From assembly GCA_004380135.1 (NCBI GenBank), contig QXCR01000045.1, positions 367,225-431,224 on the forward strand: a stretch of 64,000 nucleotides of DNA, written 5' to 3'. Position 1 is the first letter of the stretch. Each line of letters opens with the position of its first letter. Both the position numbers and the translations under genes were made by a program. This stretch comes from Stemphylium vesicarium (lineage: Eukaryota; Ascomycota; Dothideomycetes; Pleosporales; Pleosporaceae). Below, piece by piece: positions 23,601 to 34,479 of this stretch. Under the pieces are notes generated by a model that did not search any database, had not been told where the DNA came from, and saw only the letters and a program-made list of their open reading frames with translations.

Positions 23601-25485
23601 TGTGCGCAAGCCAGCTGCTAACGCAGGAACGCGAGCTGTCTCAGGGCAAACTGAAAAGGCTGCTACTCAGGCGACGCAAAAGTCATCTTCGATTTTGACA
23701 CCAATGCAACGGATGCTGGGCACAAAGAGTTCGTCTAACATGCTCAAGTCTCGCAACCTCGACCCCAACCTCGATCGAGATGACATACTAGCTGATGAAG
23801 AGATGAAGAAGCTCGCTTCCAAGCGCAAGGATTTTGAGCATGCTGCGCGTGATGTGGATGAGCTCCGCAAGCGTGCTACAGCCAAGGAGCGTGTTACTCC
23901 CAGCGACGCCGTGCGCATGGCCAATCTGAACATATTCGAGCGGGGCGAAATCATCGACTACAAAGAGGTCTACTTTTGTGGCACTAAGAATGCTAAGAAG
24001 CATGTCGGTGATCTCAATGCCCAAACGGCCAACTTTGGCTACGACGACGACCGCGGTGATTACAACATTGTCTTGGGAGATCATCTAGCCTACCGCTACG
24101 AAGTAGTCGATGTTCTTGGAAAGGGAAGTTTCGGGCAGGTTGTGCGTTGCGTGGATCACAAGACAGGAGGTCTGGAAGCAATCAAGATTATCCGCAACAA
24201 GAAGCGATTTCACCAGCAAGCCTTGGTTGAAGTCAACATTCTGCAGAAGCTACGCGAATGGGTAAGTAAAGAATAATTAGGCGGACAAGCATTTGCTAAC
24301 ACCCAACTAGGATCCCGATAACAAGCATAGCATGATCAACTTCACACAGAGCTTCTACTTCCGCGGCCATCTTTGCATCTCCACGGAGCTTCTCGGCATG
24401 AACCTGTACGAATTCATCAAAGCACACGAGTTCAAGGGCTTCTCACTGCGCCTCATCCGCCGATTCTGCAAGCAGATGCTGGCCTCCCTTACCCTCTTGA
24501 AAGTCCAGAAGGTCATTCACTGCGATTTGAAACCCGAGAATATCTTGCTGGCGCACCCTCTGCACTCGGAGATCAAAGTCATCGATTTCGGATCCAGCTG
24601 CTTCGAGACAGAGAAGGTCTACACATACATTCAATCCCGATTTTACCGATCCCCTGAAGTCATCCTGGGCATGAGCTACGGCTTGCCCATAGACATGTGG
24701 AGTTTGGGTTGCATACTTGCAGAGCTACTCACTGGCTACCCCATCTTCCCTGGAGAAAATGAGCAAGAACAGCTTGCTTGCATTATGGAAATCTTTGGCC
24801 CCCCAGAAAAGCATTTGATTGAGAAGAGCAGCAGGAAGAAGCTCTTCTTTGACTCGCTTGGCAAGCCTAGGGTCACGGTTTCTTCCAAGGGCCGCAGGCG
24901 GAGACCCAGCTCCAAGACCTTGCAGCAAGCCTTGAAGTGTGATGACGAGGCTTTCCTGGATTTTATCTCCCGATGCCTGCGCTGGGACCCTGAACGTCGA
25001 TTGAAGCCCGATGAAGCCATGCAGCATGAGTTCATCACCGGTGTACGCAAGCCTCCTCAACAACGTCGACCTTTCAACGCCCCCTCAAGCGTCTCGTCGC
25101 CTGCGAAGCGTGCGCCGGCCCCCCAAGCTACTCAGTCTCGCACTCGGCCACTTCCCGAGCCGCCAGTGACTAGCTTCAGGAACGGAACTGCTGCCAGCGC
25201 ACAACGCGACATATCCAACAGCAACTCTCCCGTTAAGGCTCCAGGTCCACAGCGACGTCACTCCACCGTCCAAGGACTTGCACCTGGAGCTGCTGGTACT
25301 AAGCGTACTGCAAACGGAGCTCCGCTCAACGCCAACTCTGGCAGTGGCCTGCCGCGAGCGGCGCAACGGAGTGTGTCGGGCAAGCCCGATCTCGCTTCAG
25401 CGGCAGCAATCGCAAGTCTTGTAAGTCGATATCCTTGCCGTCAGCTTTGCACATGCTAACAGTCTCATAGAAAACACGCTCCTAA
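20665..25485 (+). CDS. DYRK-family (Pom1-like) serine/threonine protein kinase
   Basis: Dual-specificity Tyr-regulated kinase; the fission-yeast relative Pom1 sets cell polarity and the timing of division. Exons 20665-21035, 21153-24261, 24311-25420 and 25471-25485 give about 1,534 residues. The N-terminal ~1,050 residues are disordered, rich in Ser/Pro/Asn, with many potential phosphosites. Then come the DYRK helper region (FERGEIIDYKEVYFCG, FGYDDDRGDYNIV) and the kinase: VLGKGSFGQVVRC, EAIKIIRNKKRF (Lys near 1135), VIHCDLKPENILL (near 1230), VIDFGSSCFE, and the activation-loop YTYIQSRFYRSPEVILG with the DYRK YxY motif. A poly-acidic NDDDDE stretch in exon 1 lies inside a possible in-frame 87-nt intron (20765-20851: GTACGA donor, CTAAT branch, CAG acceptor). 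The last coding exon is only 15 nt. Confidence 0.92.
21049..21081 (+). repeat. Short (ATTC/ATTGC) tandem repeat inside kinase intron 1
   Basis: Three to four imperfect copies of an ATTCATTGC-type unit lie in the intron 21036-21152 of the DYRK gene. This is a simple slippage repeat with no evident function. Confidence 0.6.
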
Positions 25486-26113
25486 CCTTACGAAACCGGG
25501 AGATATATTCACCATAGATCAACGACTATCTCGGCATTTCATGAGGTTCTACATAATTTAATACGGGTACTCACCCACGGCGACCACCAGCAAGGGGGTC
25601 TTGTTGCGCAATTGTGTGCGGATGTGGTTGCAAATATTCATGTTTTTCTATTCAGCGACGTTTATACCCCCGAAAAAGTCTCAGTCTGAGCATACTTTCA
25701 CTGGTGTATTGATGGGCATTTTGGATAGGGGGAGATTGTGAATCCCTGATATGACTAGCATCTTAAGGCGTTTCACAAGATAGATGTATTTATCTAGGTT
25801 TCCTAATGTGACGGAAATTGGCGGTTGATACTAGCTTGTAGTCAACAACAGTCAGGACTTTATCTTTCGCAGTCGATCATGCATGCATGCTTGGTGAGAA
25901 TATCATGAGAAGTGCTTTTTCCGTAGTTATGAAAGCTTATGTGACATTCGTTAAATCTCCTCGCTTTGGCCCCATGCCGATCGCTCGTGATGTCAGCGCG
26001 TTATCGATAAGCTCCGTCGCGAATTTGACGATGCCGACTTTCGCACCACAATCCTTACTCCGCAACTACCCTTCATCGATACCCGCTCCTTCTTTCTTTT
26101 TTGTATATCCATA
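25486..26113. other. Spacer between DYRK kinase and YGR210C-like GTPase
   Basis: 628 bp with the kinase 3' UTR and the GTPase promoter. A CATGCATGCATGC palindromic stretch near 25879-25890 is the only noticeable motif. Confidence 0.4.
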
Positions 26114-27646
26114 ATGCCACGCGACCCGCTCATCGGCCTCGTAGGCAAGCCCTCGTCTGGCAAGTCGACCACGCTGAACAGGTGCGCAATGCCCCTCCAC
26201 CCCTCTTTCACAGGTCTTTCTAAGATATATTCCACGGCAGTTTGACAGACGCTACATCCAAAGTCGGTCCGTAAACGCAATACGTTAGATAGGAGATATG
26301 TAGGCTGATCAATAGTAGGCAACTTTCCGTAAGTCCCTCTCCTCCACACACCACGCGACGACGCAGCGCATGTCGCATGCGTCACGACCATGTCTTGCCG
26401 AGCATGCCTGCCCACATAGCCGCGGGTCCTGACACTTTCTCCTCAGATTCACCACTATCGACCCGCAACGCGCAATCGGATACCTCCAAATCTCCTGCCC
26501 GTGCGCTCGTCTTAATGTCTCGGATCGCTGCAAACCTAACTACGGAGCCTGTGTCGAGGGAAGGCGCTCAGTCCCAATAGAACTACTCGACGTCGCTGGA
26601 CTCGTTCCTGGCGCGCACATGGGCAAAGGACTGGGCAATAGGTTTTTAGACGACTTGCGACATGCGGATGCGCTCGTACACGTGGTCGACGTGAGCGGCA
26701 CGACAGACGCCGAGGGCAAGGCAACAAGAGGCTACGACCCAAGCCAGGATATCGTTTGGCTGAGGAGCGAAATCGTACGATGGATACAAGGCAATTTGAT
26801 GGAGAAGTGGGGTAGCATCAAGAGGAGGCACATAGCTGTCAAGGCGACGGCGGTCGAAACACTGCAGAACCAATTCTCAGGTTACGGATCGACATCCAAT
26901 GTTGTCGCACGCTGCCTCGACCGGCTGGCTCTCAAGGAACCCCTCCAAGATTGGTCCAACGAAACCATCGAGCGCGTCGTAAACGCCTTCACCGACGAGA
27001 AATTCCCCACCGTCATCGCACTCAACAAGATAGATCACCCGGACGCGGATAAGAACATTGCGAAAATCGCAAAGATGCAAGACCCGAAAAGCATAGTCCT
27101 CTGTAGTGCTATCTCAGAAGTCTTCTTAAGAAAGTTGGCAAAACAGGGCTTCGTCAATTATGTCGAGGGTAGCGAATTCGTGGACACGAGGGAAGATCTG
27201 ATCGAGCAAGGCGACCCAGAGGGTGGCGGGTTGAAAGAACTTGATGAGAAGCTCAAGACGAGGATCGAGAACCTCAAAGATATGGTTCTCTACCGCTTTG
27301 GCAGCACAGGTGTCGTACAAGTGCTGTCGAGGGCGGCAGAGCTACTTGGCTTGGTGCCAGTCTTCCCAGTCAGAAATATCCACGCATACACTAGTGGGGC
27401 AGCGAGCTCGACAGCGGTCTTCCGTGACTGTGTGCTAGTCAAGAAAGGAAGTACAGTGGGCGACGTGTACAGAAAAGTCATGGGTGATGCGCCGATGGCG
27501 TATGTAGAGACCGAGGGTGGAAGGAGAGTTGCAGAGGACGATGTTGTCGCCGTTGGGAAGAACGATGTAAGTGCCTCTTTTCTTTGGCGTGGTAGAGCTG
27601 TGCTAACGACACCAAGATATTGAGCTTTAAAGTCGGGCGAGCATAG
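26114..27646 (+). CDS. Obg/YchF-type GTP-binding protein (YGR210C-like)
   Basis: Conserved cytosolic P-loop GTPase/ATPase of the Obg-YchF superfamily, function unknown in yeast. Five exons (26114-26181, 26241-26266, 26319-26328, 26447-27566, 27617-27646) give 417 residues; the yeast protein is close to 410. The P-loop is GLVGKPSSGKST (residues 8-19). Exons 2-4 supply SLTDATSKVGNFPFTTIDPQ, the switch I region, with only a 10-nt exon encoding the middle of GNFP. G3 is LLDVAGLVPGAHMGKGLGN, G4 is NKID, and the C-terminal domain includes GRRVAEDDVVAVGKNDILSF. The last exon encodes only ILSFKVGRA. A zinc-finger-like insert CPCARLNVSDRCKPNYGAC is typical of the YGR210C branch. Confidence 0.92.
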
Positions 27647-29145
27647 TGCAGTTGGGCCTGTCTCCTCTGGGGTCACATTTTTCACAGGCGCTGATGGGAT
27701 TCAAACTCATCTCTGTACCATCACAGCACCAAGCTGCCACCGGCATGCCACTATAGTCCCGAAGGAATGCCATTTCCAATTTCGAAAACTTCAAGCGCAC
27801 CGCATGGCTTCATATCTGTGTCTTATTCCTACCAGCTCTTGCGTCTCTATATACTCGCTCTCTTCGGTTCGAGAAAGCCGTAATTCCATGTCATGAGTAC
27901 GATACCAGTGATATCGGAAAGTGAGCAAGACAGGGCATGCACATTTTCAGGCTTTACTACGCGCAGTATTTTCGCACGCGAGGGCTACTGCGATAATCAA
28001 TGCATAATGAAGCCTTTTCTTAGGCGTGGCTATATGAATTCCTGCAAGGACGATGCGGTTCCTGATCTGCAATCCTAGCTTGCTACCACTGCAGTAGCGC
28101 CGGCGGACAGACGGGGTTCTGCGGGGTGGAGGCAAGGCGGTCATAGGGCTGATCACACCGGGTTTTTATCGCAAGATTCATCACTCGCGTCGTGATCTCA
28201 TCGAAAGAGGCGATATCCCGTCGCCGAAGATGCACAATGTGTGTCGCTGTCGCTCATTCACGGATTTAACCGTCTTTTCCTCCTAACGGCCGATTCACCG
28301 ATTTCGGCACCCAGCCGTTATGCAGGGCACAGACGCTCTAGTGTGGAGGGCTTAAGGCCTAGTAGCCCGTCGGCCAGTTGCGCTACCTCCGCTATAGTAG
28401 AATCATCGAATCCATGAGTGAATTGATTGCTAATGTGTCACCCCCAGGTGACGCCCACGAAAACCCGGATGCGCGGAGTGCTCGGAGCGAGAAATTCTCT
28501 TAGGCAATTACTGAGCATTGCGCGTTTCGGCCTGCTTCTAATCTTCTAACACACACTCCACCACGGTTCTCGCAGCCGCGGCCGGAAGGCAAATATATTA
28601 TTACTATTACTGTTTCTCACACCACTCGCCTGCAACCATTTTTGCTACCCTTCATGTTTCCAGTTGTGGTTTAGCTTGACTCAGTTGTCTGGTTTTCAAC
28701 ATTGTCAATCTTATAGCCCAACGTTCCTGTTGCCCGCAAGGTCCTTCCCTTCTTAACTCGGAACCACCATTCTGGAGCTTAGGTCCCACCTTCCGAGACC
28801 ACCACCGACAAAGCTAGATTTCTTTCCGCCCACACGCAACTACATAATCAGACCCTCCCTCCAGACTTTTCTCGTACACCAAAATTTGGAATAGCTTCGC
28901 GGGATCTGGGGTAAAGGTTCAGTGGCAAGTATCCTCTGGACCCTTTGTTAGCCTATCCTTGAGCCTCCGACTCCGACCCCGATTTTCCGCGCACCACTTC
29001 CAGGGCTGCCTTGCCAACCAAGGCTGACCATCAGTCAACCTCGGGTACCTTTTTGGTCCAAGTCGCGTTTCTCACCTCAAATAACGCCTTCCTCGGCTCT
29101 CACTGGGAAACATACCTCGAAGTTCTTTGCCTCATCATCGACAAA
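27647..29145. promoter_or_regulatory. 1.5-kb spacer with IDO promoter/leader
   Basis: Between the GTPase and IDO. 28590-29000 is pyrimidine-rich, as in a fungal 5' leader. A box A-like sequence on the minus strand (28374-28385, TAGCGCAACTGG) starts a tRNA-like 5' half, but I could not complete a tRNA. No coding gene is seen. Confidence 0.4.
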
Positions 29146-30675
29146 ATGCTTCCGGCACTCCCCCAGTTGAGCGACTACGGCGTGTCTGCTCGGAATGGTT
29201 TCTTACCCGACGAGGTACCGCTTGATGTCCTGCCAGACCGCTACTACCAGCCTTGGGAGACAGTCGTGCGCAACTTTCAGAGCCTGATACTTGCCAAGCG
29301 ACTACGCCGGATAGTGGACGCACTACCTGTTCTCGAAACGGACCTTCTTCTCACCGACGCTGAATGGCAGCGGGCATACTCTATCCTTGGATTCATTGCG
29401 CATGGCTACATCTGGGGAGGCGACAGACCGGCCGATGTAAGTACCATCTTTCCAAGCGTCACAAAACGATGCATGGCTAATCTACCTGAACAGGTTGTAC
29501 CACCGTCCATCTCGATACCATTTCTCAAGACATGTCGACACTTGGAGCTACCGCCAGTTGCCACCTTCGCGGCCGTTTGCTTGTGGAACTGGCGACCCCT
29601 GTTTGGTGGGGAACCTACAGACACTCTTGACAATCTTGCGACACAAATGACTTTTACCGGCTCGCTAGACGAATCGTGGTTCTACCTGGTATCCGTGGCA
29701 ATCGAAGCAAGAGCCGGTCCGGTCATCCCGATGATGATCGAAGCCATCGCGGCAGCTAGGCGGAACGACAGCAACACGGTGGTACACTGTCTGAGATCAT
29801 TCTCGGAGAGGCTAGATGAGATAGGCTCACTTCTCGAGCGCATGTACGAAAGCTGCGATCCACACGTTTTCTATCACCGCATCCGCCCGTTCCTCGCTGG
29901 AAGCAAGAACATGGCGGACGCTGGACTTCCAAACGGAGTCATGTTTGACGACGGTACTGGCCAGCAGCCATACGTACAATTCAGTGGTGGCAGCAATGCG
30001 CAAAGCTCCATCATCCAGTTCTTTGACGTGGTCCTGGGCGTCGAGCACAGGCCTACTGGCGAAAAGCGGGATGAATCTGCGAACCCAGCACTGTCTGGAC
30101 CGGCCCATGGTTTCATCCAAGACATGCGAAACTACATGCCAGGCCCTCACCGCAGGTTCCTTGAGCACATGGAAAGCATCGCCAATATCCGGGAGTTTGT
30201 CACGTCAAACCGGAGAAACCGCGCCTTGACAACTGCGTATGATGCATGCTTAGCCATGCTTCGAAGCTTACGCGACAAGCACATCCAACTCGTGTCCCGC
30301 TACATTATCATCAAATCCCGGGAATCACGATCACATTCTCGGTCATTATCCCCCAAGCAAGCGACTACTCAACGCGTCAACCTTGCTAACACTATGAATC
30401 GCTCTGGCAGCAAGAAACTTCGCGGTACAGGTGGAACTGCCTTGATTCCCTTCCTCAAGCAAGCACGAGACGAAACCGGCGAACCTGCAATCGATGCCTG
30501 GGCCAAACGCTTACTCAACAACGGGCCAGCAGAGATTGGTGCGTCATTCGGTGTTGATGATGGCGTTGCTCGGATGGGCAAGGTTGCAGAGGGATTCAGC
30601 GGAGAAGTCGAGATTGTGGGACTGGCTGGTACATGGAGCGTTGATGATAGCGAAGGAGGTATCTGCCATTGGTGA
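29146..30675 (+). CDS. IDO: Indoleamine 2,3-dioxygenase
   Basis: Haem enzyme opening the indole ring of tryptophan to N-formylkynurenine, the first step towards NAD or kynurenine catabolites; cytosolic. Exons 29146-29436 and 29494-30675 give about 490 residues. The intervening 57-nt GT-AG intron is stop-free, so the frame is open across it. The ATG at 29146 (MLPALPQLSDYGVSARNGFL, context ACAAAATG) is where fungal IDOs begin. The open frame upstream to 29011 is probably leader. Family hallmarks: QFFDVVLGVEHRP, FIQDMRNYMPGPHRRFLEHM, and YDACLAMLRSLRDKHIQLVS, in which His about 360 is the expected proximal haem ligand. The C-terminal GTGGTALIPFLKQARDET is also typical. Fungi often have several IDO paralogues, and which one this is cannot be told. 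Confidence 0.93.
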   Translation: MLPALPQLSDYGVSARNGFLPDEVPLDVLPDRYYQPWETVVRNFQSLILAKRLRRIVDALPVLETDLLLTDAEWQRAYSILGFIAHGYIWGGDRPADVSTIFPSVTKRCMANLPEQVVPPSISIPFLKTCRHLELPPVATFAAVCLWNWRPLFGGEPTDTLDNLATQMTFTGSLDESWFYLVSVAIEARAGPVIPMMIEAIAAARRNDSNTVVHCLRSFSERLDEIGSLLERMYESCDPHVFYHRIRPFLAGSKNMADAGLPNGVMFDDGTGQQPYVQFSGGSNAQSSIIQFFDVVLGVEHRPTGEKRDESANPALSGPAHGFIQDMRNYMPGPHRRFLEHMESIANIREFVTSNRRNRALTTAYDACLAMLRSLRDKHIQLVSRYIIIKSRESRSHSRSLSPKQATTQRVNLANTMNRSGSKKLRGTGGTALIPFLKQARDETGEPAIDAWAKRLLNNGPAEIGASFGVDDGVARMGKVAEGFSGEVEIVGLAGTWSVDDSEGGICHW

Positions 30676-31368
30676 GGGATAGGACAATTGGGTCAAAAGC
30701 ATATGTTTGGCGTTTGGGTCTCGGAATAGCGAACATACCCTCTGGGGACTAGATCTCCATCTTATTACTGATTACTGAACATAGGGTGATAGTAGCAATG
30801 CACCCCGTATATTGTATCATTGTACCCGTGGCAGTATCGGCTGCTGAGACAAAATACGTTGCTTGTCTTCGATATGTCTCTTGCAGTAGAGCGAAATAGT
30901 AGAGACTATTCGATGACGACGTAATGGTCCCGCGGATGATGCGCCAAAGTTGCAGAGGCTGTTCTTTCTTCGCTGGCAAGCAAGGCAGACGGTAGTGCAG
31001 CACCTAGTTTCACACATCAGTTGACACTCAAATATTCACATGAAGGCCAGTCTAGACTCCTTCTTATGATGAAACATGTCCACGGACGCGAATTTTGTCG
31101 CGCATCCAGTGCGCCACTGTCGTCAGATCTCCCGCAGCTGCCTCGATGCAGGGCAGTTGCGCGTTCGCGAGAGCCCAACGCGTGGTGGGGCGTGACGTCA
31201 TATTTCACATGCTCCACCTAGGTTACTCCAACAAACAGAGGGGATATAAACCCCTCTATCAGTTATAATTTTACCACCAATATCCCAGATCACAAATCTT
31301 CCAAATCCTCGAAACTACACTCTATTGACTTCTACCCTTCAAACCACTCTCGACAAATCTCAGCAATC
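30676..31368 (+). promoter_or_regulatory. Promoter of the CsbD/Hmp1-like gene with TATA box between two STRE motifs
   Basis: TATAAA at 31245-31250 lies about 120 bp before the ATG. It is flanked by AGAGGGG (31237-31243) and CCCCTCT (31251-31257), a perfect 7-bp inverted repeat. AGGGG/CCCCT is the yeast Msn2/4 stress-response element core. A CT-rich leader follows to the start codon. The upstream remainder shows nothing recognisable. Confidence 0.6.
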
Positions 31369-31959
31369 ATGTCCAACAACCAAGCTTCCACCGGCCAGTC
31401 CTACCTCGACAAGGCCACTGGTGCTATCCAGAGCGGCATTGGCTCTCTCACCGGCAACACCGCCGACAAGGTTAGTTCCTCACCTCCCTGCCTCACAGAA
31501 ACACAATCTAATCCTCCCCAGGCACAAGGCGAGAACCGCAAGACCGAAGCCGAAGTAGAAAAGGACCTCTCCCACACCGCCGCCAAAGCCGGCCCCTTCT
31601 CCATGACGGCGGAAGGCGGCGTCGCAAAGGACAACCAAGACCGCACCGACGGGTCATGGAATCAAAATATGGGCGCCGCCAAAGAAGCGCTCGGCGGCTT
31701 CACCGGAATCGAGAGCCTGAAGCAGCAAGGCGCTCAGCAAAACAAGGAGGGCAAAGAGCAAGAGGCTGCTGGCCAGGTCAGCGACTTGGGCGAGGGAATC
31801 AAGAACCGTGTTGGCGGCAACGTTGGCGCTGCGGTTGCGGGGCTGACGGGCAATGATGCCCAGAAGGCGGAGGCGCAACGGCAGCATGATGATGGCAAGG
31901 CGAGGCAGAGGGGTGTTGAGGCGGATTTGCAGAAGCAGGCTGAGGCCGATAGGGCTTAA
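31369..31959 (+). CDS. CsbD-like / Hmp1-like stress protein (cruciform-DNA-recognition-protein family)
   Basis: Small hydrophilic protein of 179 residues after removal of a 51-nt intron (31471-31521: GTTAGT donor, CCCCAG acceptor). Fungal relatives are annotated as mismatched-base-pair and cruciform-DNA-recognition proteins or as CsbD-like general-stress proteins. Visible features: Gly/Ala/Gln-rich sequence with repeated amphipathic segments (QSYLDKATGAIQSGIGSLTG, WNQNMGAAKEALGGFTG, GEGIKNRVGGNVGAAVAGLTG), no signal peptide, no membrane segment, and a charged C-terminus ending ADLQKQAEADRA. The repeated GxLTGN-type motif resembles CsbD duplications. The STRE-flanked TATA box upstream fits stress induction (inference). 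Confidence 0.8.
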   Translation: MSNNQASTGQSYLDKATGAIQSGIGSLTGNTADKVSSSPPCLTETQSNPPQAQGENRKTEAEVEKDLSHTAAKAGPFSMTAEGGVAKDNQDRTDGSWNQNMGAAKEALGGFTGIESLKQQGAQQNKEGKEQEAAGQVSDLGEGIKNRVGGNVGAAVAGLTGNDAQKAEAQRQHDDGKARQRGVEADLQKQAEADRA

Positions 31960-33310
31960 GGTGTTCTTTTGCAGTGGGAAGGTGTGAGGGATGGATTATG
32001 GAGGATGGATTATACCCTATGAATGATATACCCCCCTGATCGTCTTGAGACGATGGTTTTTTTTTACCATACTTCTTTCTTCGATGTTTCTATTGAACGT
32101 GATGTATCAGGTGTTAACTATCTCGTTATTCGATGTGTGAGCCATCTTCTGAGAAAGGTTGCTGCTATCGCATTCACAGTACGCCTGTCGAAGCTCTTTA
32201 GCGATTTTCTCTAGCTGCCAATAAGCCGTTATTATAGATACGAGGGACGTTGCGATTAGTGTACTAAAGGCTCGATAAGAGCCAGAATTCACAGCATACA
32301 AAAAGTGCAATGTCGCTACGGAAGTCGGAAACTGGGGGTTCCGACTCTAGGTCGCCAACGAACTGCAAGCCCAACTGATCGCGTCACATTTCCCAAGTAA
32401 ACTTTGGTCGAATCAAGGTGGCAGTGCGCCAAGTGTGTGCAGCGGCGATCTGTTCATGCAGGACTCCGCGTTGTAAATCGCCAACGGACGCAAAGACCAA
32501 GAAGAGGGAAATCAGCATCTTCGATCATCACGTCAGGCGGCGTGCATAATCTTGAAAGTTTCGCAAACCTTGGAAGGCGGTTCAAGGATACCGGCTGATC
32601 TAACCCCCAGGTTTTTAGCCACAGTTAACTATTCATAGCAAGACTCTGCCACAGTTTAGGGCTTGACATCATGCTTAGCGAGTGGTGAAAGTGTGGATCG
32701 ACGGCACATGGTTGCAGAGGTTGCGCAAGTAGTGTGGCTGGTGGGTGTTCTGGACCTCCAGCCAAGTACTTGACTGTATGGCGTGGTGCTGCCAGCAGAT
32801 GGGAGCCTCGGGAGCATGCCGGAGAGGACCTCTTGGCGTCACTTGGATAGGTCTGCACACATTTTGACGCACGCGGCGCGCGTCTACCAAGTTCATCAGA
32901 GGTATTCAGCGTATGCTTGACATTTCTATTTCACGGCATGCGTCACTCGCAGGCCGTGGCCGAGCAAAATTGACGTGGAAGCGCTGTTTGCAAGTTCGCA
33001 GGCGCGCGCAACCTGGTTTCGAATCGGGGACATGGGTGGAGAGGTATGACGCCAGCCACACTTGTGTGCGTTGTGGCGCTGAAAACCGGCGGCGGGTAGG
33101 CGGCATTGGTCACATCCCTGCGCGAAAATCACCAGCTACGTCATGCTTGTGTGGTCATGAGCTTGCCCTCGTCACTTCCATAAATACTACGCTGGCTCCC
33201 GCTGTTGGACACGCATCATCACACCATTCATCTCCATTCCAACACTACTACAACTCCTCTGAACTGCTTCTCCACTCCCAGAGAACCACTCCATCAACAC
33301 ATCTACCACC
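31960..33310. promoter_or_regulatory. Spacer and PMP3 promoter
   Basis: 1.35 kb without a credible gene. An AT-rich CCATAAATAC near 33179-33188 could be the PMP3 TATA-like element, followed by a C/A/T-rich leader. A T-arm-like GGTTTCGAATC at about 33015 does not belong to a complete tRNA. Confidence 0.4.
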
Positions 33311-33607
33311 ATGCCTTTCACCGCTAGGTATGCTCAGCCTTTTGCGACTGCGAGTCGTCCTCTATGTGCGCATTGATGCTAACAGAACTCCAGCGACATC
33401 TGCAAGATCCTTCTTGCCATCATCCTCCCACCTCTGGGTGTTTTCCTCGAGCGCGGTTGCAACGCCGACTTCCTCATCAACATCCTGTTGACCATCCTCG
33501 GTTACATTCCGGTGAGTTCCGCTTACATAGCTTACTACACGCACCCATGTACTGACAAATGCGCCCAGGGTATCATCCACGCTCTGTACATTATATTCAA
33601 ATTCTAG
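33311..33607 (+). CDS. PMP3: Plasma membrane proteolipid 3 (PMP3/UPF0057)
   Basis: Tiny integral membrane protein of 57 residues. Its yeast homologue limits plasma-membrane hyperpolarisation and cation sensitivity. Three exons (33311-33327, 33394-33511, 33569-33607) with GT-AG introns are needed. Exon 1 encodes only MPFTA plus two bases. The product reads MPFTASDICKILLAIILPPL then GVFLERGCNADFLINILLTI, with two transmembrane helices and the ending PGIIHALYIIFKF. The hallmark PPLGVFLERGC is intact. No long open frame exists, so the gene is easily missed. Confidence 0.95.
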
Positions 33608-34479
33608 CGGGGGCGCGCCAAACAAACATCACGATGCCGCGATAACGGCTTGACGATTATGTCAATACACGATACCCATCTCTTATCTTTGTTCGCCAGT
33701 GCTAGCGCTCTACCGCTGCTCGACTCTCGCAATTTTCTCTCCCGATATATGCGATGCTGGGTTCTTTCTTGGCATGAAATGGCTCGGGTGATCCGGCTCT
33801 TCCGGTCCTGCGACGGCGGCGCTGGCTTGGCTTCGTTCACATTATAATGATTAGCTTTGTATTATGGCGTACTCGACTTCCTGGGGCACGTTTTGGACTG
33901 CTTTGGAGCATACTGGGGCATTCCGATGAGCGTGGCATGGTGGGAATTTAATTGAGCATTCTACAAACCGAACACATGCTTCTTGACCCCCTGTGAATTA
34001 TTTGGGACTATCGCTATCCTGATCATGTCAGTCTTTGGCTGAGTACTCATCGCTTTCGATTAATTCACTTGCACAGTTGATCGATCGCACCCATGTCGCT
34101 GGCAGCGAAAGTTTGGGCTAACCCACATCGACGGCTGGTCAGAGCCAATGCTAGCGAGCCTTTCCCCGACGCTGTGTTGCAATCATCAACTCCCAACTCA
34201 TTGCCGTGTCACGGTCTAATCTCACTCGTTCAATGGTTGTCGCCCAGTTTGCATAGGCACACCTTCCTATCCTCAATGTATGGCTAGTTTGGCGGGCGAA
34301 GCGCGATGCTTGGCACGTGCTCTCCCCCGTTCTTTCCAAGGTTTACGTGTTGTGCACCAGCACTCACGACCATGACACCCCGCCCATTTCGAACCTATGT
34401 ATTCCTCGAAGCTTTCAACCCCTCACTCGTCACATTCTTATCGTTCCAAGCGCAAGGCGCGATATAAATACCGCCCAAT
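33608..34479. other. Spacer between PMP3 and the CNOT11-like gene
   Basis: 870 bp without a recognised gene. A TATAAA sequence (34463-34468) lies only 12 nt before the chosen ATG at 34480, too close to be a normal TATA box for that start. Confidence 0.4.

Noticed and set aside
27668..27760. Possible minus-strand tRNA with T-arm-like GATGAGTTTGAATCCCATC
   Set aside because: The T stem has a mismatch, and I found no D arm or matching 5' acceptor strand.
32945..33030. Possible tRNA (GTGGCCGAGC... GGTTTCGAATC)
   Set aside because: The D-arm spacing, anticodon stem and acceptor pairing do not form; only a T-arm-like string is present.
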